From positions 1 to 44,694 of the forward strand of contig JAIEMW010000002.1 in assembly GCA_019751815.1 (NCBI GenBank): a stretch of DNA of 44,694 bases, written 5' to 3'. The position numbers and the translations under genes were made by a program. The stretch comes from Cyanobacteriota bacterium (GTDB lineage: Bacteria; Cyanobacteriota; Vampirovibrionia; Vampirovibrionales; Vampirovibrionaceae). Shown here in pieces: positions 16,254 through 23,865 of the stretch (position 1 is its first letter; the number at the start of each line of letters is the position of its first letter). A model generated the notes under the pieces. The model worked only from the letters and a program-made list of their open reading frames with translations. It searched no databases and was not told the origin of the DNA.

Positions 16254-17612
16254 ATGGCGATTTCATTTAAAACCTATACAGCGCTTGTAGCAGCCTTAGG
16301 AGGGTTGTTGTTTGGCTACGATACGGGCGTGATTGCAGGGGCTCTGGTCTATATGGAACCTGTGTTTCATCTAGAGACTGTGAATTCAGGATGGTTAATG
16401 GGCTGGGTTGTTTCGTGTGCGCTACTGGGTAGTATGCTGGGCGCCTTATTTTCTGGCAAAGCGAGTGATACCTGGGGTAGAAGGCCGGTTTTAATCGCTT
16501 CTGCGATTCTTTTTGCATTATCGGCAGTGGGGTGTGCACTTCCTCGAGATATTTTTGGATTTATTACGGCTAGGATTATTATGGGTATTGCGATTGGGGT
16601 TGCATCAGTGGTAACGCCTATGATGATTGCTGAAATTTCCCCAGAAGCAGAGCGCGGCCGTTTGGTGATGCTGAATCAACTAGCCATCGTGAGTGGGTTT
16701 TTGCTAGTGTACTTTGTGAATGCAGAGATTGCAGCAATACTCAGTTCAGTCGGTGAGACTGCCAATGCATGGCGTTGGATGTTTGGCTGTTCGTTATTGC
16801 CAGCTTTGTTGTTTGCCTTATTACTCGGCGGGATACCTGAAAGCCCTCGGTTTTTGGTAAAACAATCTAAATTTATTCCTGAAAAACTCGTTGAAGCTCA
16901 GAGTGTTTTGCTGAAGATACTGCAAAATGAGTGCCAAGCGGACCGGCAGCTGGCAGAAATTCAACAAAGTCTTTTAGACACTAATGGGCAGAAACAAGTC
17001 AATTGGGGGGCCGTCATCTTCACCCGGACGATGCTGATTGCTTGTATTCTAGCTGTATTGAACCAGCTGTGCGGAATCAATGCGGTGATGTACTACGGGC
17101 CTAAAATATTTTCTCGCGCTGGTATGGGTGATACAGGGGCCCTGAATGCGACTGTATGGGTGGGTTTTGTGAATTTGTTATTTACGGTGATTTCTATGTT
17201 TTTGATCGATCGGGTCGGCCGTCGTCCTTTACTTGCCTGGGGTTCAATCGGGATGGCGCTTTCAATGGGGGTGTTGGGTGCTAGCTTTCTGCCAGAGTGC
17301 GCTCTTCCTATTTGGGTGCTGCTGACGGCACTGCTGAGTTTTATTGCGTGTTTTGCGTTATCTATGGGGGCAGTGGTTTGGGTGATTATCAGTGAGATTT
17401 TCCCCAATCATAGTCGTGGGCGGGCGGTGTCAGTGGCCACGATGGTCTTGTGGCTGTTTACATTTATTGTCTCGCAAACATTCCCAATGCTGATGGCATC
17501 CATTGGGCCGGCTATGACCTTTTGGGGCTACGGCAGTATGTCCTTACTAACGCTGCTGTTTGTCTGGAAATTGCTACCTGAAACCAATGGACAGAGCCTC
17601 GAAGAAGCGTGA
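16254..17612 (+). CDS. MFS transporter, sugar porter family
   Basis: The 452-residue membrane protein carries the sugar porter signatures in order: GGLLFGYDTGVIAGAL in helix 1, DTWGRRPVL after helix 2, PESPRFLV before the central loop, DRVGRRPLL in the second half, and PETNGQSLEEA at the C-terminus. It should import a sugar or polyol with protons. Twelve hydrophobic segments are expected and length is normal. I chose ATG 16254 because helix 1 starts there; the frame is open to 16194, but that extension is hydrophilic and unlike the family. The nearby -10 box suggests a leaderless transcript. The sugar is not predictable. Confidence 0.93.
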   Translation: MAISFKTYTALVAALGGLLFGYDTGVIAGALVYMEPVFHLETVNSGWLMGWVVSCALLGSMLGALFSGKASDTWGRRPVLIASAILFALSAVGCALPRDIFGFITARIIMGIAIGVASVVTPMMIAEISPEAERGRLVMLNQLAIVSGFLLVYFVNAEIAAILSSVGETANAWRWMFGCSLLPALLFALLLGGIPESPRFLVKQSKFIPEKLVEAQSVLLKILQNECQADRQLAEIQQSLLDTNGQKQVNWGAVIFTRTMLIACILAVLNQLCGINAVMYYGPKIFSRAGMGDTGALNATVWVGFVNLLFTVISMFLIDRVGRRPLLAWGSIGMALSMGVLGASFLPECALPIWVLLTALLSFIACFALSMGAVVWVIISEIFPNHSRGRAVSVATMVLWLFTFIVSQTFPMLMASIGPAMTFWGYGSMSLLTLLFVWKLLPETNGQSLEEA

Positions 17613-17666
17613 TTCCAGGAGGCTTAGCTTGACAAGACGTTTGGGAATTTTGATAAGCTGTTCAGG

Positions 17667-18155
17667 CTATTCTTTCCAGGAAATTTTTGTGGTCAATGGC
17701 AAATAAACTCTTGCAAAGGTTTTGGGAGAAGAGAAAGAGACTTTTCCACCAAAATCTGTACGCTCAGCCCCTGCCGGGAGATGTTTTCCGTCTTTGCCTC
17801 GAAAGTTTCCAAAGTAATTAGCACCTTTGGCGTCTTTAAAATCACCATATAGCATGGTTTCTTCAGGTCCTAGTACTGTTTTAACTCCTTGGGCATCCAG
17901 TTGATGGCGACGAAAGGTGACCAGATCAACAGTGTCTTCTGTTGACCCTTCAGTAACTATCATTCCATTGACTGTTTTTCCTTGGTGGGGGGAGATGCTG
18001 ACAATGTCCACCAAGGTATGTGTGGCTTGGTTTTTCTTGATATCTAACTCACTTAATACGAGAGACTTTCCACCGTCATATGTTGCTACAGCTAACTCAG
18101 GGTTGGTCACTTCAAAGCGCCCAGCAAAACGGGGGCCACTGATGGAAGGCATCAT
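17667..18155 (-). CDS. Unknown protein related to the one at 20996-21505
   Basis: The 162-residue product begins MMPSISGPRFAGRF, with the shared N-terminal F motif; AGGAG lies nine bases before the start. The middle (DTVDLVTFRR ... EETMLYGDF ... GNFRGKDG) aligns with DNVDLVQFQR ... IESMLYGEY ... FNIRDAKGN of the 170-residue protein at 20996-21505, so they are paralogues. It appears rich in beta strands. The general plan (short F motif, then a beta-rich body of about 120 residues) also recalls the eleven-gene array at 23-28 kb, but I cannot show homology by eye. No function known. Confidence 0.8.
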   Translation of the reverse strand: MMPSISGPRFAGRFEVTNPELAVATYDGGKSLVLSELDIKKNQATHTLVDIVSISPHQGKTVNGMIVTEGSTEDTVDLVTFRRHQLDAQGVKTVLGPEETMLYGDFKDAKGANYFGNFRGKDGKHLPAGAERTDFGGKVSFSSPKTFARVYLPLTTKISWKE

Positions 18156-18180
18156 GAGATAAATCTCCTAAATAGAAAAG

Positions 18181-18227
18181 GGACAAGGTGTGTGTGGAAT
18201 TGAATAAACACACGTCCTTCTTTTTTT
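18181..18227. terminator. Hairpin with T-run between two minus-strand genes
   Basis: GGAC with a GTGTGTGT stretch (18181-18195) pairs with AAACACAC plus GTCC (18206-18217), followed on the plus strand by TTCTTTTTTTG. On the minus strand the flank CCCTTTTCTATTT is also T-rich, so it may end transcripts of the divergent pilin gene. Confidence 0.6.
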
Positions 18228-18261
18228 GTGCGCGGAAAAAAGAGTCGAAATCGCTAGAGGT

Positions 18262-18741
18262 TTATTCTGTGATTTGAATGGTATTCATGTCCAGTTCTGT
18301 TTTGTCCACCGAGATGGCCCCACCATTGAAGTTATAGACAACAGGATTAAAGAAGCGAAAGCTGCCGGCACATGTTATTTTGTTGACGGTGGTGATTACG
18401 CAGGGATGCTTGGCCCACACCGTCCCAAATTGAGCAACTGAAATCGTTTGTTTCCCTTCCAAGGGACCGGCTTTGTCTCTTACGAAGTCATAAAAACCAG
18501 TGGCAGATGTATTGCCAGCAGAGGTATAGCTGGCATAGCCCCCATTTAGAGCATTAACCATGCCTTCAATACTTCGGGCTTCAGCGTTTTTGGTAAATTC
18601 CAGATCGGCATGTTTCTTGTCTTTGTTTTCGCAGCCCGGGGCAATCACCTTCAGCATGAGTGCAATAAAGCCAAGCACCATGCCTATCTCAAGCAGGGAG
18701 ACATTGCCAATCATAAATCGATGCTTAAAGGGATTCTCCAT
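18262..18741 (-). CDS. Divergent type IV pilin-like protein
   Basis: The 159-residue protein resembles the pilins at 14.5-16.1 kb. NVSLLEIGMVLGFIALMLKVIAP replaces the usual GFTLIEL helix, keeping the Glu, but the residue before the hydrophobic start is Asn, not the Gly needed by prepilin peptidase. Later segments follow the pilin plan (ARSIEGMVNALNGGYASYT, TGFYDFVRDKAGPLEGKQTISVAQFG, and a Cys pair in HPCVITTVNKITCAG). It may be a pilin processed differently or a minor component that stays membrane-anchored. It lies apart from the main pilin operon, on the same strand. Confidence 0.82.
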   Translation of the reverse strand: MENPFKHRFMIGNVSLLEIGMVLGFIALMLKVIAPGCENKDKKHADLEFTKNAEARSIEGMVNALNGGYASYTSAGNTSATGFYDFVRDKAGPLEGKQTISVAQFGTVWAKHPCVITTVNKITCAGSFRFFNPVVYNFNGGAISVDKTELDMNTIQITE

Positions 18742-18805
18742 AGCACCATTTTAACAGTCTCATTGACGAAAAAATTGAGACGATGAATCTAAAGCCAAAG
18801 TGCAA

Positions 18806-19141
18806 TCAGAACGTTGCTTCATCATTATTTTTTCGGCGCTCTTTCACAATCTCCAATGCCTGTAGCATCAGAGTTTCGAGATCAGCTTCCGTTTGACCGG
18901 ACTTAAGAGCTTCGATATTCGGGTTTTTCCCTTCATAGGCTAGTATAAGGGCACTCATAGGGATCTCTAAAGCCCGTGACAAGGCTAAAACAACATCCAG
19001 ACTTGGAGATGCCGTTTGCCCGTTCTCAATTTTACTGAGAGTATTCTGAGAAAATCCAATAATTTTGGCTAAGTCACGCTGACTTAGACGGCGTTCTTCA
19101 CGCAGCTGGGCAATATAACGACCAAATTGTGGGATGGACAT
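18806..19141 (-). CDS. XRE-family transcriptional regulator
   Basis: The 111-residue protein is a helix-turn-helix regulator of the Cro/CI type. The HTH covers residues 8-62 (RYIAQLREERRLSQRDLAKIIGFSQNTLSKIENGQ and onward), followed by a short acidic/helical tail. A perfect 6-6-6 palindrome lies 21 bases upstream of its start, next to a near-consensus promoter facing the other way. It probably represses itself and the divergent three-gene operon at 19.4-20.2 kb. This layout is common in phage-like or defence-related switches, but no such partner genes are recognisable here. Confidence 0.93.
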   Translation of the reverse strand: MSIPQFGRYIAQLREERRLSQRDLAKIIGFSQNTLSKIENGQTASPSLDVVLALSRALEIPMSALILAYEGKNPNIEALKSGQTEADLETLMLQALEIVKERRKNNDEATF

Positions 19142-19161
19142 ACGTTTGATATACCTTTATC

Positions 19162-19179
19162 TGAAACAATTATGTTTCA
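19162..19179. promoter_or_regulatory. Palindromic operator for the XRE regulator
   Basis: TGAAAC-AATTAT-GTTTCA is a perfect dyad between the XRE gene and the divergent promoter at 19205. Its size fits a Cro/CI-like dimer. Confidence 0.65.
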
Positions 19180-19204
19180 AATGGTGACAATTTTGGGGGT
19201 CTTG

Positions 19205-19233
19205 TTGACAACTAAAGTGTTCAATTGGATAAT
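19205..19233 (+). promoter_or_regulatory. Near-consensus sigma-70 promoter
   Basis: TTGACA (19205-19210), a 17-base spacer and GATAAT (19228-19233) give a strong vegetative promoter. It drives the plus-strand small-gene operon and leaves a leader of about 150 bases. The XRE operator lies 25 bases upstream of the -35 box. Confidence 0.8.
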
Positions 19234-19391
19234 AGTTATGTCTTAAAACCAAAGTGTGTCAGTAAATTGTCAGTGGCGCAAACCCTTCATCAACGAAGAG
19301 TGATTGAACACACAGGTTGTCAGTTGGCCTTGTATCCAAAGTCCGGCCGGCGCTGGCCATGCCAATAAGAATGTGAGGAGACCGTCAGTTC

Positions 19392-19691
19392 ATGCATCAT
19401 TATCCGAGAAATCACGATGATAACCTTTGTGAATATTGTGCTTCTCCTTATGAGCTGGTCGAAACAGCTATCCCATATGCATTAGGCTATACCACAATGC
19501 GTGAGATTTTTTGCAGTAACGATTATTGTCAGGCAGAAGAAACGCTTTCTTGCCAAGGATGCGGAGAATACCAGTGGCAGTGGCAACCTTCTTTTTTTGA
19601 GACAAATGGACGCACGAATGATACCTGTCCTAGCTGCCTTCAGTTTTATGAGGACCACAGCCAGACACTAGATAATTCAGGTGTCAGCTAG
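19392..19691 (+). CDS. Small Cys-rich, zinc-binding-like protein
   Basis: The 99-residue protein contains CEYC (13-16), a Cys pair in IFCSNDYCQ, CQGCG and CPSC, spaced as in zinc ribbons, so two metal sites are plausible. A GTGAGGAG sequence lies upstream of the ATG. The body is acidic and aromatic (EYQWQWQPSFFE). I recognise no family. It is the first gene after the strong promoter at 19205, followed by two more small genes and a terminator. Confidence 0.75.
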   Translation: MHHYPRNHDDNLCEYCASPYELVETAIPYALGYTTMREIFCSNDYCQAEETLSCQGCGEYQWQWQPSFFETNGRTNDTCPSCLQFYEDHSQTLDNSGVS

Positions 19692-19747
19692 AAGAATGTT
19701 TGTTGACTAAACTATCAAATTTTTTATCAAGAAAGGAATAAATCTAT

Positions 19748-19942
19748 ATGGAGATGAATACTATTACTACTGAGTTACCTCTCACTAAATTATGTTCCGA
19801 AAGAGAGTCTGTTCAAACCCTAATGCAAAATCATCGTATGCGAGTGGCCCTGATGGGTTACCGTATTTTTTGTGATGCTTATTATGAAACAGTGACCCTA
19901 AAAATGCTCTCTCGTATTGGATTGAATGAATCTCAAAGTTAA
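19748..19942 (+). CDS. Small unknown protein
   Basis: The 64-residue product starts MEMNTITTELPLTKLCSERE, with AAAGGA about ten bases upstream; the second Met (19754) is possible. The C-terminal part (MRVALMGYRIFCDAYYETVTLKMLSRIGL) is likely helical. It sits between the Cys-rich gene and the 83-codon gene with short gaps, so they are probably one operon. Function unknown. Confidence 0.65.
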   Translation: MEMNTITTELPLTKLCSERESVQTLMQNHRMRVALMGYRIFCDAYYETVTLKMLSRIGLNESQS

Positions 19943-19977
19943 TTTAGTCAGAATAATGTGAGGAGGAGATTATTTCG

Positions 19978-20229
19978 ATGACAACAATTCCCAAGAAGCA
20001 AAAAATAACCGGACCAGATTTTTACCGAGCATTAAAGCAGGTCATTCCTGGTATGCCTTACTCCTCGGTCTACTTGGATATTCTCAGTGGAGAGATTCCG
20101 ACGTATCCTCGACTCAGAGACAAGGGCTGGTTTTTTGTACAACCCGCTGGAATCCCTAAATATCTCAAGGATAAAGGCTTTGCTGAAACATTGATTCAAA
20201 AAGTATTGACTGATTTAGGTTGTTTGTAA
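19978..20229 (+). CDS. Small protein, possibly DNA-binding
   Basis: The 83-residue basic protein has a strong ribosome site (AGGAGGAG, nine bases before ATG). The layout ITGPDFYRALKQVIPGMPYSSVYLDILSGEIPTYPR..GWFFV..IPKYLKDKGF resembles small winged-helix or excisionase-type proteins, where a helix-turn-helix is followed by a short wing. This is a weak resemblance only. It is the last gene of the three-gene operon controlled from 19205. Confidence 0.7.
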   Translation: MTTIPKKQKITGPDFYRALKQVIPGMPYSSVYLDILSGEIPTYPRLRDKGWFFVQPAGIPKYLKDKGFAETLIQKVLTDLGCL

Positions 20230-20302
20230 CTGACATTATGTTGTCTTTGATTTTTTTGACATAACCCTAACACAACGCTCTCTATGCTTTCTGTCATGAC
20301 AT

Positions 20303-20342
20303 CACCAGGATGATTGCTTTTGCAGGCTCCTGGTGTTTTTTT
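20303..20342 (+). terminator. Rho-independent terminator of the small-gene operon
   Basis: CACCAGGA (20303-20310) pairs with TCCTGGTG (20328-20335), followed by seven T's. The T-run runs into the extended -10 box of the next gene. Confidence 0.9.
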
Positions 20343-20350
20343 GTTATAAT
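20342..20350 (+). promoter_or_regulatory. Extended -10 promoter of the ankyrin gene
   Basis: TGTTATAAT is an extended -10 box that ends nine bases before ATG 20360. Transcription would start within two or three bases of the start codon, and no ribosome site is visible. Confidence 0.55.
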
Positions 20351-20359
20351 CACCCCATC

Positions 20360-20971
20360 ATGACTTCACGATCTTCCACCTCGTCATCTGAAAATTCTTC
20401 AGTCTATAGAAGGCTTCAACAATGTTGGAGTGCTGGTGATATTGACGGGTTTGAAAAATTAATTCTGGACGTGTTTGATGTCAATAAAGCGATTGATAAT
20501 AATCGAACCGCATTATGGTATGCAGTCTATTTGGGTTCAGAAGCGGCTGTGTCTCAGTTGCTAAAACAGGGTGCAGACGCAAACATTGCTGATACATGCG
20601 CTGGCTGGACGCCACTTCATTTAGCTGCCAGGACGAATCGCTTTAAGCTAATTCCTTTATTATTAAAGGCTAAAGCCAGTGTCAACTGTATTGATCATTA
20701 CCGACAAACCCCATTAATACATGCCTCTGTGTATGGTTATTTGGAGTGTATTAAAGCTTTATTGAGCCAATCCAAGATTGATATTAATGCAGCGGATGAT
20801 AAAGGAAATACAGCGTTAATATTGGCTGCCGGTCGAAGGCATTCAGAAGTGGTTCACCTCCTTATGGAAAATAAAGCCAATAGACTACTCAAGAATCATG
20901 CGGGCAAAACAGCGATAGACTGCGCGGCAAATCAAACAATACGTTCGCTGCTTCTTGAAAAAAAAGAATAA
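20360..20971 (+). CDS. Ankyrin repeat protein
   Basis: The 203-residue protein starts at ATG 20360 (the frame is open to 20333, but the -10 box lies within that extension). A Ser-rich N-terminus is followed by about five ankyrin units: NRTALWYAVYLGSEAAVSQLL, GWTPLHLAARTNRFKLIPLLL, RQTPLIHASVYGYLECIKALL, GNTALILAAGRRHSEVVHLLM and GKTAIDCAANQTIRSLLL. The fold binds other proteins. With no enzymatic domain it is likely an adaptor or inhibitor. Ankyrin proteins are common among bacterial effectors acting in eukaryotic cells, so a host- or prey-directed role is possible but unproven. Confidence 0.93.
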   Translation: MTSRSSTSSSENSSVYRRLQQCWSAGDIDGFEKLILDVFDVNKAIDNNRTALWYAVYLGSEAAVSQLLKQGADANIADTCAGWTPLHLAARTNRFKLIPLLLKAKASVNCIDHYRQTPLIHASVYGYLECIKALLSQSKIDINAADDKGNTALILAAGRRHSEVVHLLMENKANRLLKNHAGKTAIDCAANQTIRSLLLEKKE

Positions 20972-20974
20972 TCG

Positions 20975-21004
20975 AATAGCTGATGAGAAAAGAGGCTATT
21001 TTTT
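20975..21004. terminator. Bidirectional terminator between convergent genes
   Basis: AATAGC (20975-20980) pairs with GCTATT (20995-21000), followed by T's on the plus strand and by A/T-rich sequence on the minus strand. It overlaps the stop codon of the minus-strand gene. Confidence 0.6.
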
Positions 21005-21505
21005 AGGACGAGTAGGGTTTTTTGCGTTAAGTCTTTCAGTGGCTTGTGAAACGAAATCTCCCACCGATAAAATCACGGTTTGTATTGTAGCAGTCTCTTT
21101 TGAGCCCTCAACAAAGGGATTACCTTTTGCATCGCGAATATTGAAGTGAGTTTTGGCACCATCATGGGGTGTATATTCTCCGTAAAGCATACTTTCGATG
21201 GGCGTGATTGGGTGTTCTTCCAGCTGAGTAATCCGTTGAAATTGAACCAGATCAACGTTATCAATGTCATCACGAAAATTTAATTGAGGGACATAATCAC
21301 TACCGAACTGTCGTCGTTCGTGGCCAGAAATAGAATGAACCCTGATGAGCGAGTTTTCCTCTGCGCCCGTCACGAGATTTCGTTTTGATAGCACGAGCGG
21401 TGTATCTTTCTTGGGTTTTTTTGCGAAGTCAGCGTGGTTAGAAAACTCTTTTGCAGAAAAGTGAGGTAATCGAACTGAGGGAGAAAAAGAACGAAGGGTA
21501 TGCAT
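20996..21505 (-). CDS. Unknown protein, paralogue of 17667-18155
   Basis: The 170-residue protein begins MHTLRSFSPSVRLPHFSAKEF, with the shared F-S-A motif at residues 16-18; AAAGGA lies six bases upstream. NVDLVQFQR, IESMLYGEY and the DAKGNPF region align with the protein at 17667-18155, marking a two-member family. The middle appears beta-rich, and the C-terminus is a basic helix (SQATERLNAKNPTRPKK). No catalytic motif is seen. It is convergent with the ankyrin gene. Confidence 0.8.
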   Translation of the reverse strand: MHTLRSFSPSVRLPHFSAKEFSNHADFAKKPKKDTPLVLSKRNLVTGAEENSLIRVHSISGHERRQFGSDYVPQLNFRDDIDNVDLVQFQRITQLEEHPITPIESMLYGEYTPHDGAKTHFNIRDAKGNPFVEGSKETATIQTVILSVGDFVSQATERLNAKNPTRPKK

Positions 21506-21573
21506 TTTAATTCCTTTTTTGATAAATCAAATTTATTAAAACACTAGAGCTAACTCAGCGTTTTGTCAAAACC

Positions 21574-22029
21574 CTAATATTGAGTATCTGGAGGGTCGGC
21601 TTGTGTCCGTCCTCGAGGTAAGTCCAATGCTTGAGGGTTATCTTGAAGGTTATCTTGTTTGGGCAGATCGGGGTCTCGATCAGGCAATGTTTGGTCGGGG
21701 TCAGAATCTGATTCAGAATCGGAGACGGTTTGAGTATTTTTTTTGTCTATCTCTTCTGGTTTGGGTAATGCGGTTGTCTGCGGCAGTATTTCCGGTGGCT
21801 CTCTGTTTTCAAAGGGCTGAGGCTTTTCAGCATCTTGTTTCGGTTTTTCCGTCGTTTTTTCTTTTAGATGCTCATTTTTTAAAGGCACCTCTTGCCAGTT
21901 CCCCCGACCCGTCGTGAATGCAGTCTGTGCATAAACGCCTGTTACAAGTATCAAAAAGCAAGTGCAGAACAACCATAAGGGCTGTTTGACCTTTATTCTT
22001 GTATTCATTTTTGGGTTTCGCTTTGGCAT
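21574..22029 (-). CDS. Secreted acidic, low-complexity protein
   Basis: The product is 151 aa from ATG 22029, or 144 aa from 22008. A Sec signal peptide is visible (basic KVKQP, then LWLFCTCFLILVTGVYA, probable cleavage before QTAF). The mature part is short, acidic and rich in Pro, Glu, Asp, Gln and Ser (DSESDSDPDQTLPDRDPDLP), so it looks disordered. Two TACAAT boxes (22036-22041 and 22049-22054) lie immediately upstream, the nearer only six bases from ATG, hinting at a leaderless transcript. Function unknown. It follows a putative zinc protease on the same strand. Confidence 0.75.
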   Translation of the reverse strand: MPKRNPKMNTRIKVKQPLWLFCTCFLILVTGVYAQTAFTTGRGNWQEVPLKNEHLKEKTTEKPKQDAEKPQPFENREPPEILPQTTALPKPEEIDKKNTQTVSDSESDSDPDQTLPDRDPDLPKQDNLQDNPQALDLPRGRTQADPPDTQY

Positions 22030-22060
22030 CCTTGTATTGTAACTCAGTATTGTAACGCAG

Positions 22061-22744
22061 TTACTTCAAGGGCATCAGAAGACTTAACAGATAAGCATAA
22101 TCATTGCGCTGTGTCCGCGGGTGTACTTCCAATGCAAGGTCCTTTAGTCTTAATCCCAGTTGCTTTGCATGGCGCAATGTCCAATCGTGAACCTGTATTT
22201 CGTATAGCCAGAGTCGGCGTAAATACTTTTTAGCATTGGGTTTGAGGGCTTTTAGGCGTTTAATCAAAGGGGCTTCCGTCCAACAATTTTCTGCAAATGT
22301 GTAAACATCATAGGCGGTGAGATTCCCATGATGAGAGAGAGTTTTGGCAATTTTTTGGGTTCGTTTTGTGCTGCCATGACGGGTAAAACTGCCGTCAAAC
22401 CAAGCTTGGGCAGCATGAAAAATCTCATGCATTAAGGAAATAAACATCTCTTTGTCTTTGGGGCGATAATGCACGGTTCGACGGAGGAGATCCCAACTGG
22501 CAAAGGCTTGTGCACTTAGACGACCCGTGAGAGGAGAAAACTTTAAGCCAGGAAGTTTTTCGCTGGCCAGTTCCATCACGGTTTTTGTTTGTCCAGGGCG
22601 AATTGCTTGCCTCAATAAACCCGATGTCATTCTTTCGGCAGCGGTCATTTGACGCAGCTCAGCTTTGCTAATGCCAAAAGCACGGCAAAGCTTGGGGGTA
22701 AATACGGTTGTTACTCTTGCTGATATCTTTGAGCCGATTTTCAT
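22061..22744 (-). CDS. Putative zinc metallopeptidase (HExxH)
   Basis: The protein has 227 residues from ATG 22744; an upstream TTG at 22771 would add nine hydrophobic residues but lacks a ribosome site. The segment MHEIFHAAQAWFDG (His106, Glu107 and His110) has the HExxH zinc-binding and catalytic motif in a helix. A third ligand could be a Glu in TFAENCWTEAP, about 50 residues later, as in gluzincins, but this is not certain. The surroundings are basic and helical. I cannot assign a known peptidase family. No signal peptide is seen. Confidence 0.65.
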   Translation of the reverse strand: MKIGSKISARVTTVFTPKLCRAFGISKAELRQMTAAERMTSGLLRQAIRPGQTKTVMELASEKLPGLKFSPLTGRLSAQAFASWDLLRRTVHYRPKDKEMFISLMHEIFHAAQAWFDGSFTRHGSTKRTQKIAKTLSHHGNLTAYDVYTFAENCWTEAPLIKRLKALKPNAKKYLRRLWLYEIQVHDWTLRHAKQLGLRLKDLALEVHPRTQRNDYAYLLSLLMPLK

Positions 22745-23026
22745 AAGGGCTAATAAAACCAAGCGTGCCAAGAGATTGCCAAGAAGTAAAAATTATATTG
22801 AATATCGCCAGTTTTTTCCCAGTCCTCTGTAACGCAATTTTAAGCCTTGGTCAGTCTTAGAGATAAAACGCGCATTGGTGTGCCTATATTGTGCTTGAGT
22901 TAAAAACAGAAAAAAACAAATATGACATCATTCAGACACAAAAATCATTGCGTGATTGGCGCCTTTTAGCCACAATCTACTACATCTGTCTGTGTGATTA
23001 ATGCCGAGTATGGAGCTGAAAATACT

Positions 23027-23380
23027 GTGACGTTGCATTTTGGGAATCTGCACTTTGGCGCTGCCAGCCTAGACGCTTTGCAAGCAAAACCAGGTAAAAT
23101 AGCCATCGCACGTTCAAAGACGCCTACCGTCGACCAAACCCTTTTTCTCGTTAGAGAGGTTGGGCCGGAGCGCCAATTTAAAATGCGCATAGAAACGGAT
23201 GTAACCGGTGATGTTTATACCGTGGGCGAAAACAATACGGTTCACCTGACGCAACTAGGTGCCCGCAAAATCTTCGGATTCAACCGTGGGAGTCGCAGTA
23301 ATCATTCTCTCCACACGTGGAATAAACAATGCCTTGAATTTACCAATGACGCTGGGCGTCAACTCAATATTACTGTTTAG
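23027..23380 (+). CDS. Tandem-array protein 1 (F-S-A / S-G-Q family)
   Basis: First of eleven consecutive paralogues. I chose GTG 23027 (GGAG eleven bases upstream) over GTG 22994, which has no ribosome site; the product is then 117 aa. LHFGNLHFGAASLDAL is a doubled form of the N-terminal motif. TLFLVREVG, DVTGDVYTV and the C-terminal NDAGRQLNITV match the family positions. It appears all-beta with no membrane segment or signal peptide. Function unknown. The 255 bases upstream, back to the zinc-peptidase gene, should contain the array promoter, but I see no clear consensus. Confidence 0.75.
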   Translation: MTLHFGNLHFGAASLDALQAKPGKIAIARSKTPTVDQTLFLVREVGPERQFKMRIETDVTGDVYTVGENNTVHLTQLGARKIFGFNRGSRSNHSLHTWNKQCLEFTNDAGRQLNITV

Positions 23381-23411
23381 TTAATTTATAACGAGATAAG
23401 GAAACCCAGCT

Positions 23412-23789
23412 ATGAACTGCAGCGCGTCACAACCCCAGTTTTCTGCCATTAATCTAGACGGTCTCAAAAATGCAAAAGGCAAGCTGATTGTAAGCACAAC
23501 ACTTCACCCTAAAAAGGGTGATACGGTCTACCGAATTATTCAACCCAAAGGTGGACCTGTGAATGAAGGTGCAGGGCTTCAACAACGCTATCAGGCTGAT
23601 GCTTATGTACTCACAGCCCCGGATCAAATTCAATTACAACAAGCCAATACTGAGGTGACCTTAAGCTTCCGTCCTTCTACACGTGTGAATAAATCGGCCA
23701 ATCAATGGGCTCAAGTGAAAGAAGGGGTTTTCCGCCGTGGAAATACAAAAAGCGGGAAGCGTGGTCATCATCTGTATATTCAGGCTTAA
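23412..23789 (+). CDS. Tandem-array protein 2
   Basis: 125 aa; AAGGA nine bases before ATG. The N-terminus PQFSAINLDGLKNAKG fits the family. The middle keeps DTVYRIIQPKGGPV and YQADAYVL. The C-terminus is basic and lacks the usual Gly-Gln (KSGKRGHHLYIQA), the most divergent end in the array. The gap to the previous gene is 31 bases, consistent with one operon. Confidence 0.8.
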   Translation: MNCSASQPQFSAINLDGLKNAKGKLIVSTTLHPKKGDTVYRIIQPKGGPVNEGAGLQQRYQADAYVLTAPDQIQLQQANTEVTLSFRPSTRVNKSANQWAQVKEGVFRRGNTKSGKRGHHLYIQA

Positions 23790-23865
23790 TACCAGACCAA
23801 AGTAGAACCCTTAAGTTAACCCCTTCAAAAAATTAGCTCTTACACCATTAGGAATTTTTTTGAAT

